Assembly: GCF_000417875.1 (NCBI RefSeq)
Contig: NW_006920889.1
Span: 532,163-596,162, forward strand
Length of the DNA stretch: 64,000 nucleotides
Direction of reading: 5' to 3'
DNA from: Pseudozyma flocculosa PF-1
Taxonomy: Eukaryota; Basidiomycota; Ustilaginomycetes; Ustilaginales; Ustilaginaceae
The position numbers and the translations under genes were made by a program. Positions 10,529 through 20,836 of this stretch are shown piece by piece (within the stretch, counting starts at the first letter, position 1; the number at the start of each line of letters is the position of its first letter). The notes under the pieces were generated by a model. It was not told where the DNA came from. It did no database searches and saw only the letters and a list, made by a program, of their open reading frames with translations.

Positions 10529-12419
10529 CTAGAACGAGCGGAGTAGGGCTTCCCGCGCCTTGGCCTGGTTCGTCTTGAGCCTGCCAAAGTCCAGTCCAGA
10601 AATACACACGCCGGCGGGCAAGCAGGGAAAGGGGTGTCAGCCACTCTGCATCAACTTCGCAGGTACCGCGGCGCTGCGCTGGACACTCACTGTTCATTCT
10701 CGACCTCGAGCTCCCGGATGCGCGTGTTGCGTTCCCGCAGCTGCTCCTTGAGCTTTTGAATCTCCTCCTCCATCTCCTTGGCCTTGCCCGCGCTGCTCGC
10801 CGCCGAGGATCCGTTGGCGGTGGTGGTGGTCGGAGCGTCATTGTCGCGCAGGGCGGCAAACGTGCTTTTTGCCTCGCTCCGGCCCGTTCCGTCGTGCGAG
10901 GGCTGGACAAACGTCGACTTTTGCGAAATCGCCGTGCTCGTCCCGCTGTTGCCGGACGACGACGATGCGGCGGCAGCGGCGGCGGCGGGTGCTGGTGTTG
11001 GCGCTGCTTTTGCTGCTGCCGGAGCGGGCGCCGCTGCGGGTGTGGGTGCGGATGCAGGGGCGGGCGTGGCTGGTGCTGGTGCTGCTGCTGCTGCTGGTGC
11101 GGCAGCGGCGGGGGTAGCAGCAGCGGGGGCCGCCTTGGGCGCCGACGCCGTGGCCGACGCAGCGGGGATTTGCCCGCCCGTCAGGCCGCGTCCATTCTCA
11201 AGGTCGACGAGGTTGCGCGGTGCGCGCTTGCCCTCGAAAATTCCTTGGCCGTCAGGCTGGGCACGTTGCTGGGCGCGGGCGGGAAGATGTCGGCCTGGAA
11301 GCTCTCGGCGCGGCGCGGCACCTGGAAGCTCATGGGCTGCACCGTGGTGCCCATGACCTTGTAGGCGCGCGCAATCTCGTTTTCGTCGGTGTTGAGGAAG
11401 CGGCGCCCGACAAACGTGAGGCCGCGCTGCGGGTCCGACGACTTTGTCTCGGTGAGGTAGTGGAGCTCGTCGTTTTCGAGCTCGTAGTAGCGGATGTTGC
11501 CGTCGCCCTTGCCGGCGAGGAAGACAATGTTGTTGTCGGACCAAAAGGGCATGATGATGCCGCTCGACGTGTCGAGGGTGATGTTGCGGATGGGGCCGGC
11601 GGCGAGGTTCTTGGTGTCCCAGAGGAAGAGCTGTCGGTCCGACATCTTGCTGAAGCCCGTCGAGATGGCGCGGTCGCTGTCGCCGCACCAGATGACGCGG
11701 GCGCCCTTGACGCCGCCGTGGCTGTCGGCCACCTGGACGGGCTGCTCGCCCTGGCGCGGGTCAAAGGTGCGGATCTTGCGGTCGCGGCAGGTGGCGATGA
11801 CGGTGGTGCCCGTCCAGTCCCAGTCAAAAGACTGGATGGTGTCGGTGAAGCCGCGGAGCGAGATTGAGGGCGAGGTGGGCGCCGAGTCGGCGTGGGTGAC
11901 GTCAAAGAGCTTGATGACGTGGTCGGCGGTGGCGGCGGCGAGCACGTTGGAGGCCGTCGGGTGGAAGGCGACCTGGCCCACCTTGCGGCCGCCGGCCGAG
12001 ATGCGTGCCCAGGGCTGGAAGTCGCGTACGCCGCCGTTGCGCTCGCGCTCCTTTTCGGACCAGTCGAGCTGGTCAAAGTTGGCGTCGTCGATCCTCCAGA
12101 GGCCGACGGTGCCGTCGTCGCTGGCGCTGGCGACGAAGCTGTCGTCAAAGGGGCTGAAGGCGGTGTCGAGGACGGGTGCGGTGTGTCCGCGGCAGAGCGG
12201 GTAGATGTCGGGCAGCTTGCCGGGGCGGCTGAGGGGGATGATGGCAAAGGCGCCTCCGCCCGATGCCTGCCAGTTTAGCGAAATGTACTTTCCATTGGCG
12301 GCGATGAGGTTCGTGTCCCAGGCCGAGTTGGAGACCTTTGCGTTTTCATAACTGGCCTCCTTTTTGGCGGGGGTGCCAAAGACGTGGCGGTACTTGGACG
12401 GTCGCACGAACCGGCTCAT
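10529..12419 (-). CDS. CRN1: Coronin (WD40 actin-binding protein), apparent frameshift
   Basis: Coronin binds F-actin and regulates Arp2/3. The protein starts at the ATG at 12419 with the conserved MSRFVRPSKYRHVFG and a WD40 propeller (for example GHTAPVLDTAFSPFDD and DDGTVGLWRI). The first frame runs cleanly to the A4 run at 11237-11240 (T4 on the coding strand). Beyond it the expected coronin sequence (EGKRAPRNLVDL) continues in another frame. One extra T would join LTAKEF to it, so a missing base in a homopolymer is the simplest reading. After an Ala/Pro-rich linker comes the C-terminal coiled coil (KAKEMEEEIQKLKEQLRERN). A 110-base intron (10581-10690, GTGAGT donor, CTGAC branch point, GGCAG acceptor) leads to a last exon at 10529-10580 that continues the coiled coil. 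The total is about 593 residues after allowing for the shift. The gene shares a divergent promoter with POB3. Confidence 0.92.
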
Positions 12420-13025
12420 GGCGGGCGCGAGGGGGCGGGGCGGGCGGTTGAGGGTGGAATGGGGGGAAGGGGGGCGGGTGAGGGTGTCGATAAAAGGGTG
12501 AGCGAGCGAGGGGGTGAGGAGATGGCGGTGATGGCGGTGGTGATGGCGGTGGTGATGGTCGACTCTGTGAGGCCTGGAGAAGGGCAGGAGCGAGGCCGAG
12601 GGTAGCAGACGAGAGGGCTGCTGGCGATCCGTCCGGCGATGGTGCCGTCGAGTTGGATCAAAGGGGGGCGGTGCATCGGAGCGGGCCGTCGTCCGATGCT
12701 GCGCCGCCCACCGGCTAGAGCGTGGCCAGCTGGCCAGGCCAGGCCAGGCAGGCCAGGCTTTGAAGCCCCGCCCTGGCTTTGCTGGCTCACGGCGATCCGT
12801 GCGCCCGCCTCCTCGCCCCGAACCCGAGACAGCGGGCGACTTCTTCCAGACCCTCTCCTTACGTCAGCCTGACAAGCAGCACCACCCTCAACCGTGAGGC
12901 TAGGGCTGGCCCAGGCTCGACCCCCCACCCCCTACCTGTCCGCGTCGCGCGCTTCCAGGCAACGCGCAGCCAAAGTGGCAGGCAGGCAGACCAAAGGCCA
13001 GCCCGAGCAGGCGCAGGCCAACAGG

Positions 13026-13052
13026 CGGCTGGCTGGCTGGCTGGCTGGCTGG
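13026..13052. repeat. (GGCT)n tetramer array
   Basis: About six tandem GGCT units in the coronin/POB3 promoter region. Confidence 0.85.
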
Positions 13053-13279
13053 CCGGGCGGCGGGCGGACCAACTTTTTCCAAGCCGCCACCAAGCATCCT
13101 CGATTCACCCACCGCCTCCGCCTTTTCTCCCAACACCCCTCCATCCCCCCGCTCAGCCTTCGCGCGCTTGTCTGCCGCCGTCACCTCGATCGCCTCGCAC
13201 ACCGCGTCGTACCCTCCTTTCTCTCGCCGCCTCGCTCGACTGCTTTGGCCTCCTGACCCTCCGCCCCTCGACTGCAACT

Positions 13280-13280
<1 letters not shown>

Positions 13281-13325
<45 letters not shown>

Positions 13326-13332
13326 CAACGAC
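13281..13332. repeat. (GAC)n trinucleotide array in POB3 5' leader
   Basis: About sixteen GAC/AAC triplets end some 50 bases before the POB3 ATG, so they probably lie in its 5' untranslated leader. Confidence 0.85.
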
Positions 13333-13379
13333 GGCCGTGCTGCGCCGCACCACATCCCGCCTCTCCACGACCGCCCACC

Positions 13380-15110
13380 ATGTCGACCACCACGCAATGG
13401 GACAACATCTTCCACGGCCTCGATACCACCGCGGGTAAGCTGCGCATGTCGTCCGGCGGCCTCGGCTGGAAGCCCATCGGCGGAGACGCCAGCGCCACCA
13501 TCACCATCCCCGCAGACCACATGCACGCCTTCCACTGGGTCCGCGTCGCACGCAACTTCCAGCTCTCCATCCACCTCAACCGCGACCGAGAGACGCCGCT
13601 CCCAAGCCAGCCCAACCCGCGCCGCTCCACCTTTGACGGCTTCCTGCGCGAAGACTACGACAAGCTCGCCGCACAGATCCGCCAGTTCTTTGGCAAGCCC
13701 CTCGAGGCCACTGAGATCTCGATGCGCGGCTGGAACTGGGGCAAGGCAGACATCAGCAACACCGACGTCCAGTTTCTCGTGCGCGACAAGCTCGCCTTTG
13801 AGCTGCCCCTCGCCCACCTCGCCAACAGCAACATCGCAAAGACCGAGGTCTCGATGGAGTTCCTCAACCCCGAGCAGCAGCAGCCCGTCGCCAACACGGG
13901 CGCATCGGCAGACGGCCGCGCCAGCTCCAGCAGCAAGTCGAGGAAGGGCAAGGGCGACCAGCTCGTCGAGATGCGCTTCTACATCCCCGGACAGGCCACA
14001 AAGGACGACGCCAGCGACGCCGCAGGAGAGGGCGCGGCGGCCGGGGCGGCGGGCGGCGCGGACGGCGCAGACGGCGACAACGAGACGGCCGCCGAGGCGT
14101 TCCACGAGGCGCTCAAGTCCAAGGCCGACATTGGCCAGGTGGCCGGCGACTCGATTGTCGTCTTCAAGGAGGTCCTCGTCCTCACGCCGCGCGGCCGCTA
14201 CGACATCGACGTCTTCCACAACTTTATCCGCCTGCGCGGCAAGACGTACGACTACAAGATCCTCCACAGCTCGATGAACAAGCTCTTCCTCCTGCCCAAG
14301 TCCGACGAGATCCACGTCATGCTCGTCATCGGCCTCGACCCGCCCATCCGCCAGGGCCAGACCCGCTACCCCTACCTCGTTCTCCAGTTCCCGCGCGAGG
14401 AGGAGATGGACGCCGAGCTCAACATCGACGACGAGACGCTCCAGACAAAGTACGACGGCAAGCTCAAGAAGCGGTACGAGGAGCCCACGTTCCGCATCGT
14501 CACCAACATGTTCAAGGTGCTCTCGGGCCAGAAGGTGTCGACGCCCGGCGAGTTTGAGTCGAGCAGCGGCCAGAGCAGCATCAAGTGCAACGTCAAGGCC
14601 ACCGACGGCAACCTGTACCCGCTGGAAAAGTCGCTCATCTGGGTTTCCAAGCAGCCCGTCTACGTGCCCTACTCGGACATCCACCAGGCCGTGCTGAGCC
14701 GCGTCGGCGGGGCGGTGGCGTCGTCCAAGACGTTTGACCTGCGCGTCATCAACAAGAGCGGGTCGGAGCACACGTTCCAGAGCATCTCGCGCGAGGAGCT
14801 CGACCGGCTCAAGGCGCACCTGGGCGAGCGCAAGGTCAAGATCAAGAACGAGATGGCCGAGGAGACGGGCGGCATTGCCGCCGCCGCCGCCGCCGGCCTG
14901 CTGAGCGACGACGACGAGGACATGGAGGACGTCGGCGGGCGGGGCGGCGGCGACGACGACGACGAGGACAGCGAGGAGGACGAGGACTTCCGCGACGAGG
15001 ACAGCGATGACGGCGGATCGCCCTCGGAGGCGTCGAGCGACGAAGACGATGGCGGCGGCGCGGGTGGTGCGAGCGATGCCGAGCGGCCACGCAAGAAGCG
15101 AAAGGATTGA
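13380..15110 (+). CDS. POB3: FACT histone-chaperone subunit Pob3
   Basis: Pob3 pairs with Spt16 to form FACT, which displaces and rebuilds H2A-H2B during transcription and replication. The frame is 576 residues without introns and starts at CCACCATG. The N-terminus carries the Pob3-N/SSRP1 PH-like domain (WDNIFHGLDTTAGKLRMSSGG, then GWKPIGG and IPADHMHAFHWVRVARNF). The structure-specific-recognition middle follows, with the conserved YDYKILHSSMNKLFLLPK segment. The Rtt106-like PH domain (KCNVKATDGNLYPLEKSLIWVSKQP) comes next. The tail from about residue 500 is acidic (EDMED, DDDDEDSEEDED) and ends in a basic ERPRKKRKD. There is no HMG box, as in other fungal Pob3 proteins, which rely on a separate HMG protein. 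The Ala/Gly-rich insertion around bases 14010-14090 is lineage-specific low complexity. Confidence 0.97.
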   Translation: MSTTTQWDNIFHGLDTTAGKLRMSSGGLGWKPIGGDASATITIPADHMHAFHWVRVARNFQLSIHLNRDRETPLPSQPNPRRSTFDGFLREDYDKLAAQIRQFFGKPLEATEISMRGWNWGKADISNTDVQFLVRDKLAFELPLAHLANSNIAKTEVSMEFLNPEQQQPVANTGASADGRASSSSKSRKGKGDQLVEMRFYIPGQATKDDASDAAGEGAAAGAAGGADGADGDNETAAEAFHEALKSKADIGQVAGDSIVVFKEVLVLTPRGRYDIDVFHNFIRLRGKTYDYKILHSSMNKLFLLPKSDEIHVMLVIGLDPPIRQGQTRYPYLVLQFPREEEMDAELNIDDETLQTKYDGKLKKRYEEPTFRIVTNMFKVLSGQKVSTPGEFESSSGQSSIKCNVKATDGNLYPLEKSLIWVSKQPVYVPYSDIHQAVLSRVGGAVASSKTFDLRVINKSGSEHTFQSISREELDRLKAHLGERKVKIKNEMAEETGGIAAAAAAGLLSDDDEDMEDVGGRGGGDDDDEDSEEDEDFRDEDSDDGGSPSEASSDEDDGGGAGGASDAERPRKKRKD

Positions 15111-15301
15111 GCGGAGTGCGCGCGCGGTCGTCGATCGAATGATCTGCTCGTCTGCTCTCCTGACCTCCCTGTGGCAGCAACGTCGCTCGTCGACATCGAC
15201 ACGCCGATGCCCGAATGAATGTATTCTATATCACCACGACGGGGCGACCGGCCCGCACGGCGACGTTGCAAGCTCAACATCACTGCATTGACTCAAAGGT
15301 A

Positions 15302-15345
15302 GCCCAGCCCAGCCCAGCCCGGCCCGGCCAGGCCAGGCCAGGCCG
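15302..15345. repeat. AGCCC/GGCCA simple-sequence array
   Basis: Tandem AGCCC grades into GGCCA pentamers in the short spacer where POB3 and the kinase-like gene converge. Confidence 0.85.
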
Positions 15346-15406
15346 AGATAAGCCCAGTTCAGACCAGCTCTGCAACCATGGCGAGATGTGTCGACGACCG
15401 CAGCCT

Positions 15407-16645
15407 CTATGACCCGTCGGGCATCTCGCCCTTGCCTTCATGCCTCCACCGCTGGAGGACAGCGGCGGTCCAAGCCTCGTCGCAGAGCAGTCGCTCGGCT
15501 CTATCAGTCAACCACGCCACGTTTCCCCAGAACCCACCGCTCCATCCGGCGAGGAAGCAGGTCCAAGCGACGAGGGCGAGGTCAAAGTCGGCCTCGAGGT
15601 CGGCGAGCGGGTACCACTGTGTTCTTGCCTCGTGCGCGTCACGGATGCCGAGCTGGTCGAGTGGCAGCGCGTCGATCAAGATGTCGTGGTACATCTTCAG
15701 CAGCTCGTCCGCAGACGCGGAGGGGGAGAGGAGCGAAGTGGGGATCGAGGTGGCGAAAAACTTGGCCAGATCCTGTACGCCCAGCGAGAGACCTGGGTAC
15801 TGGAAATCGTAAAATGCCACCGCCTGGCCCGCCGAAGACGACGAGGAAGAGGGAGAGGAGAAGGCCATGTTGGCAGCTTTGACGTCGCCGTGGCATAGCG
15901 TCAGCCTTGAACGCAGACGAGGGCTGCGCAGACACCAGTCGATGGCGTAGGGGAGGGGCGAGTCCTTGTGCAGACCGAGCCGACCCCACTTTGACGTCGG
16001 GGCGATGGCGGCCAGTTCCGACAGGCGCGTAGAGAGGTAGGTGTACCCGCCCTGTCTCCACAGGCCTGTCCTATCGCCGTCGTCGGTGCCGGACGGCGAC
16101 GAGGACGGCACCGAGGGGGGAGGAAAGAAGTCGTCCAGATCGACCCGCTGCGCAAGACCGGAAAAGGTGGCGTGGTACTTTGCGAGCCACTCGACGGCGA
16201 GGTGGACCTGGGACGGGGAGAGCGTGGCCCTCTTTTCCGCAAACTCCGGAAAGCCGTCGCGCAGGTCGGTCAGGAGCGTCGCCCTACCTCCTCGACTCGT
16301 CAGCGCCGTGCCGACCAGGGAGGGGGCGTGCACGTCGGCCGGGAGGCGTGTGCGGAAGCGCGCGTAAAAGTTGGTCTCTACGACGTACGAGATGCGTTTG
16401 CGTTCCGACGAAAGCGAAGAGGAGGATGAGGGAGCGGGAGCGTCGATGTACTTGAGTATCAGCGTGTAGCGTGATGGCGGCGGCGAGGAGGAGGAGGAAG
16501 GGGGCGGCGCGGAGGAGAGGGTGAGGCGGAAGATGGCACCGTACCCGGCCCAAAGATCCGTCAGGTGCTCGGCATGGACGATCGAGTGCGATGGTGGTAG
16601 GAGGGGACGCAGAGCATCCCGCACGTCATCCGGCAGCGAGGCCAT
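15407..16645 (-). CDS. Aminoglycoside/choline-kinase-like phosphotransferase
   Basis: An intronless 412-residue frame runs from the ATG at 16645 to a TAG at 15407. It has the protein-kinase-like fold signature of the APH/CHK/EcKL superfamily. The Brenner motif is LCHGDVKAAN (H252-G-D254, N259), whose Asp is the catalytic base. The metal-binding FYDFQYPG follows (D280). A likely ATP-anchoring lysine is K65 in LILKYI, with a partner Glu at 90. An internal Ser-rich loop (residues 263-273) and another at 47-56 are low complexity. Such enzymes phosphorylate hydroxyl groups of small molecules such as choline, ethanolamine, sugars or steroids; the substrate cannot be called. It converges with POB3 and diverges from the secreted-protein array. 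Confidence 0.85.
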   Translation of the reverse strand: MASLPDDVRDALRPLLPPSHSIVHAEHLTDLWAGYGAIFRLTLSSAPPPSSSSSPPPSRYTLILKYIDAPAPSSSSSLSSERKRISYVVETNFYARFRTRLPADVHAPSLVGTALTSRGGRATLLTDLRDGFPEFAEKRATLSPSQVHLAVEWLAKYHATFSGLAQRVDLDDFFPPPSVPSSSPSGTDDGDRTGLWRQGGYTYLSTRLSELAAIAPTSKWGRLGLHKDSPLPYAIDWCLRSPRLRSRLTLCHGDVKAANMAFSSPSSSSSSAGQAVAFYDFQYPGLSLGVQDLAKFFATSIPTSLLSPSASADELLKMYHDILIDALPLDQLGIRDAHEARTQWYPLADLEADFDLALVAWTCFLAGWSGGFWGNVAWLTDRAERLLCDEAWTAAVLQRWRHEGKGEMPDGS

Positions 16646-17606
16646 GTGTGCGTCCTGGTACAGAAGGTCGGAGGGTGGCGATGACGGCGGTGATGGTCGG
16701 TAGGAGGGAAGAAGAAGGAAGAAGCAAGGTGGGCCGCCTGTCCTTTGTCCCGCGGCCCGTGCGCGCCAGGGTCCAGCTCGGGATGCCTGACAGCCGCGCC
16801 GAGCTCAGCTTTGCACATAGCCTGTCAAGAGCCGGCTCGGGACGGCATGGCGCTCAACCTCGCCCCCTCCGCTCCTCCTTTTGCCACCGCTTGCCCCGGC
16901 TTCGTCGACTCATTTGCAACCCCAGGCATCCGCACTGCCAGCCCATCGTATGACCCGTTCGTTGCGATCGGCCAGCTCGCCGATGGCACCAAGCGGCCGG
17001 AATTGGGCCTCTGGTACCTCGACCCCTTACCTCCTATCGTCCCTGGGTCATCCTTGCTCCTTGTCGTCCCACTCTGGGGATACACCAAACCGAGCTCAAT
17101 CGGACTCGCTCGTCATTGAGGCCGAGGTGAAATCTTCGTTCTGCCTCGACCTTCCGCGAGTCTGATTGGGTAGGGCATACTTTGCCCCCGACAGCTATCG
17201 CCAGCCTCAACTCACATCTCCATCGCCCCTGTCTCAGGTAGTATCGCATCCTTGTTCTAGCCGAGTTGGGTTTCCCAGAGCTCTCGAAGTCTTACAGATC
17301 CGACACAATGCCGATGTGGGTCGAGATTGCGCCTCACGATTGCCGTCGCTGCTCAGTGGTCTTGGCCCCCCCACCACCACCACCACCTTGCTGAGCTCGA
17401 CACGACGCCCGAGTGGGTCGAGTTTGCAGCTGCCGGCACGGCTCATCCCCAGGCTGAGCACCGATTCGCCCTCTCGCCGACGCCGGGCGGGCAGCAAAGA
17501 CATAAAAAGCGGGTCAAACGGCCCCTTGGCTCCCTTGAGCCTACTGACTCGCGTCTTCAACGCCCTCTCTATCTCTTGCACTCCCCGCAACCAGCAACCA
17601 GCAACC
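16646..17606. other. Divergent spacer upstream of the secreted-protein array
   Basis: About 960 bases between the kinase-like start codon and the first secreted-protein ATG. The right part, from about 17241, is duplicated upstream of the second secreted-protein gene. Confidence 0.7.
17502..17509 (+). promoter_or_regulatory. TATA-like element of secreted-protein gene 1
   Basis: ATAAAAAG lies about 100 bases before the ATG, followed by GCGGGTCAAACGGCCCCTTG, which is nearly identical upstream of gene 2. Confidence 0.6.
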
Positions 17607-18105
17607 ATGAAGCTCTCCACCCGCTCCGCCCTGCTCCTGATGGTGCTTCTTGTCGCCCAATACGCAGCAGCCGCCAACCCTTGTGCCGACGCTTACACAC
17701 CAGGCGTCAAGTGGAAGACATACGTAGCAGGCAAGCTAGGGTGGTTCAACGTCGCCATCCTCAAAGACCATTACCAGTACCAATTCGCTTCGGCGACGGA
17801 CGGAGCTAACGCCGGCAGCTGGACGCTCGAACAGAAGCTCGGCCCGAACAACATGGAAACCATCGTCCCGCTGACCTCGGCCTACAGCTGCTTCAACGTG
17901 GACCCTACATCCTCTGGGGATGCCGTCAATGCCATCAACGCGTTCGTCCTTGGCGCCACCGACCGCCTCCAGGACTACTATATCAACTGTGAGCATCGCA
18001 GCGTCAGACGCCTTCGTTCTCACGACTTCCTGGTCTGACTCGCCTCGCCCCCCGTGTACGCATGCGCACACAGACAAGGGAGCTCTTGGCCAGCTGTCCG
18101 CGTAG
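17607..18105 (+). CDS. Small secreted protein 1 (candidate effector)
   Basis: Joining 17607-17988 and 18074-18105 gives 137 residues. The signal peptide is clear (MKLSTRSALLLMVLLVAQYAAA, about 22 residues, Ala-rich cleavage site). The mature part has only two cysteines (NPCAD and YSCFNVD) and shares SWTLEQKLGP, METI and DAVNAINAFVL blocks with gene 2. The 85-base intron is phase 1 (GTGAGC donor, ACACAG acceptor), and the last exon adds YKGALGQLSA. Reading through the donor would instead add an unrelated tail, so splicing is preferred because gene 2 has the same arrangement. No enzymatic motif is visible and I do not recognise the family. Secretion, small size and tandem copies suggest a host-interaction effector, but that role is inferred. 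Confidence 0.85.
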
Positions 18106-19223
18106 CAGGCTCAACCAGGTGGCACGCAGTGCCACGTCACGGCGTGGAAAGAACAGTGCCAGTCTTGGCTGCTCTCAGCTTTCCGACTCGCCGCCTTGTG
18201 TGCCGCAAAGCAGCACACCGGAGGTCTGCCCACACCATTTCGCGACGACGAGGGTCGCTGCGCGAGCATGAGAGCGTGACCTGCCAAGAGCCGGCCGGCC
18301 GGCGCAGATCGAAATTGGCCTCGTTCCGCTCGTTTTGTATCGTCGTCACAAATCGCTGAACCCGAACTTCGTATGTATCCCGCGCAACGATTACGCTTGC
18401 TTTTCCAGCCTTGGTGCCGACCTCGAGCATTTTGCAACTGCGCAGGCGGTGCCGCCTGGACGCAGGTCTCCCGCGTGCAAGCCCACGCCCAGCCTCGGGC
18501 TAGTCGATGTCGTCTTGCTGCGCCCGACCACCGCAGCCTCGGTCTTGACTCGAGCGCGTCGGGTTGCTTTCTGCCTCGCCCCCTCCTGACCTCCGGAACG
18601 CCCCCTTCGGCCCCACAGGGGCTGCGATAGGTCCTACACTGTCCCACTCTGGATAGAACCAGTTCAAGCTCTATCAATTCCGCTCGGTTTTGGCCCACCA
18701 GAGGCGCCGTCGTCATTCTGCCCCCACCTTGCGTGATGCCGATGGTGATGTCAGCCCTGCCCCGGGCATCGATCGGCCACCTCGACTCGCGACTTCAATG
18801 AACCCCAGCCAGTATCACATCCTTGTTCTACAGCGGTAGCTGGCTGATGTGCGCCTGAGCTCACAAAGACGCTCGCATTGCTGTCACCCACATACATAGA
18901 TCAGGGAGATCCGAAACAACGCCGTCGTGGATCGAGGATGCGATTCACAACTGCCGACGCTGCTCATTACATATATTCAGATTGGTCTTGGCCGGCCCCA
19001 CCTCTCTCGGCTCGATACAGCGCCTGCGTGGGTCTAGAATGCAACAGCCGAAGCCGCTCATCCTCGGAACGAGCAGCGGATCATCCTCTCGACGACAGTT
19101 GTCGCACAGCAAACACATACATAAAGAGCGCGTCAAACGGCCCCTTGACCCCCCGAGCCTACTCATTCGCGTCCCCAGCGCCCACGCCCTCTCCACCTCT
19201 CGCACTCTCCGCAACCAGCAACC
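18106..19223. other. Spacer between secreted-protein genes 1 and 2
   Basis: The spacer holds the 3' part of duplication copy 1, then unique sequence, then from about 18811 the duplicated promoter of gene 2. No further gene is seen. Confidence 0.65.
19120..19126 (+). promoter_or_regulatory. TATA-like element of secreted-protein gene 2
   Basis: CATAAAG lies about 100 bases before the ATG and is followed by GCGCGTCAAACGGCCCCTTG, matching gene 1. Confidence 0.6.
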
Positions 19224-19752
19224 ATGAAGCTCTGCACCGGCCCCGTCCTGCTCCTGACCGTGCTGTTTGCTGTCCAGCACGCAGCAGTCGCCGACGATTG
19301 TCTCGACAGTCCCCCGCCGGGCCGCGATTGGTGGACTTTTCGGGCAGGTCGCCTCGGAAGCTTCGAGGTTTGGAGTCTCGGAAACGGCAGATACCAATTC
19401 GAATTCGAACCAAACGACGGACAGCCTGCCGACTCGACCTGGACTCTCGAACAGAAACTCGGCCCGAACGATATGGAGACCATCATCCGGCCGACCCACG
19501 CCACCAGCTGCGCCAATGTGGACTCTGAAGCTTATTCAGACGCTACCAACGCTCTCAATGCCTTCGTCCTCGCGCAGTATGACCGCCTGCAGAACTACTA
19601 CATCAGCTGTGAGCATCGCTGCGGCAAAGCGTTCCCCCCCTCCCCTCCATTCCGGGGCCAACTGACTGACATGTTTTGCTCCTCTGTACCAATGTACGTA
19701 CACACACACAGACAATGGACAACTCGGCCAGCTTGGCCTGTACAACTACTGA
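19224..19752 (+). CDS. Small secreted protein 2 (candidate effector, paralogue of 1)
   Basis: Joining 19224-19608 and 19712-19752 gives 141 residues. The signal peptide is MKLCTGPVLLLTVLFAVQHA plus AVA. The mature protein shares with gene 1 the blocks WTLEQKLGPNDMETI, the S-C-x-NVD cysteine, NAFVL and DRLQNYYI. Its own start (DDCLDSPPPGRDWW) differs strongly, so the N-terminal third diverges fastest. The phase-1 intron (GTGAGCATCG donor shared with gene 1, CACACAG acceptor) is at the same position. The last exon encodes YNGQLGQLGLYNY against YKGALGQLSA in gene 1. Function is unknown; a secreted effector is the leading inference. Confidence 0.85.
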
Positions 19753-20836
19753 TGGCATGGCACTGTGTGGCACAGCGCAGACAGGGCAGTGATGGTCTTG
19801 GCCTCGCCCGCCCCTCGGCGCTGCCAGTTTGTGCACTGCACAGCGGCATAGCGGACATCTGTCAAATCATCCCGAGACGACGAACGGTTGCCGCGCGAGC
19901 ACGAGAGCGTGTGCGCCCAGGGTGCTCCTCCATCGCACTGCCTCCATTTCTAGCCGCCCTTCTCGCCTTTCCAGCATCCCTCCCTCCTCTCTCCTCTGTT
20001 GCCGTGGGCGTGTTCAGCTGTTGCCTGACCGCTCAGCTAGAACATGCGTGTGTCACTCGCTGCAGGCGCTCGTTGATGTCGACAATCTGCCGCCTCGCCG
20101 CCGATCCGGCGTGTCCGAAGCCCTCTGGCAAGCACCACGTTCCTGGTATTTCTGCCGGCGAACTGTGACGAGTCCTCTGCCCTCTTGAGCCGTGCTGCAT
20201 GTGGGACGACCACTCGCCGGTAAGCCACTTGCAGCGCATCTTGACCTTGACGCCTGCCTCATTTCCCGCTTTGAAGTGGTCTCGGCATTTGCGCAGCCTG
20301 CTTCATGGCGACGCCGAGTGAGGAGCCCAAGGATGAAATTGGGGCGGTCGTAGGTGGGTTGCAATGCTGAGACAGCCGCCGTTCAAGGCGGAACACTCTG
20401 CTACGGTCGTCCTGCCACCGTGGCTCGCCTGCCTGGCAACCATGCCGCATCTTGCTGCCCCATACGGGTATCTTTCGTGCCCTTTGACGCCATTCTGGGC
20501 GCTGCCCCCCCCTGCAGTATCATTCTTCTTGATTCATGATTGCGCCCATGGGGCGCTCGACCCACCTCCGGACAGCGTGACTGCCGACGACCGGCAATGT
20601 CACGATTTTCGTCACTTTGCGACGTCAAACACCCATCTCGGAGGCACCACTTGCGAGGATACGAGGTGGGGCGTACGGAAATCTCGATACTTTCCCCTTC
20701 CGGCCAGCACAACCAGCAGCGACGAGGGCAAGTAAGGAAAGGCATACATAAATACACAGCTGTCCTGACTGAGCGTGCCGTCCCTTCTCGGACAAGCCTC
20801 TCCTCCCTCACCAAGCTCAAGCTCAACTCGTCAACG
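19753..20836. other. Spacer between secreted-protein genes 2 and 3
   Basis: The spacer contains the end of duplication copy 2 and then unique sequence with the promoter of gene 3. Short open frames here show no signal peptide or family resemblance. Confidence 0.65.
20747..20754 (+). promoter_or_regulatory. TATA-like element of secreted-protein gene 3
   Basis: CATAAATA lies about 85 bases before the ATG at 20837. Confidence 0.6.

Larger units (their letters stand above)
12420..13379. other. Divergent promoter region, coronin / POB3
   Basis: The 960 bases between two start codons contain GGCCA pentamers near 12735-12755, a GGCT array and a GAC array (listed separately). The long minus-strand frame entering from POB3 is antisense shadow. 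Confidence 0.7.
17241..18280 (+). repeat. Tandem gene-duplication unit, copy 1
   Basis: Copy 1 covers promoter, gene and 3' flank of the first secreted-protein gene. It begins at GTATCGCATCCTTGTTCTA and ends near the GCGAGCATGAGAGCGTG motif (about 18263-18278). Copy 2 lies about 1.6 kb downstream. Similarity is diverged and gapped, so the ends are approximate. Confidence 0.7.
18811..19911 (+). repeat. Tandem gene-duplication unit, copy 2
   Basis: It starts at GTATCACATCCTTGTTCTA and ends near GCGAGCACGAGAGCGTG (about 19895-19911). Order and spacing of matching blocks follow copy 1 through promoter, coding exon, intron and 3' flank. Confidence 0.7.

Noticed and set aside
17989..18038. Unspliced C-terminal tail of secreted protein 1
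   Set aside because: The paralogue has the same GTGAGC donor and an equivalent acceptor, and splicing yields matching GQL-containing tails in both, whereas the read-through tails do not match.
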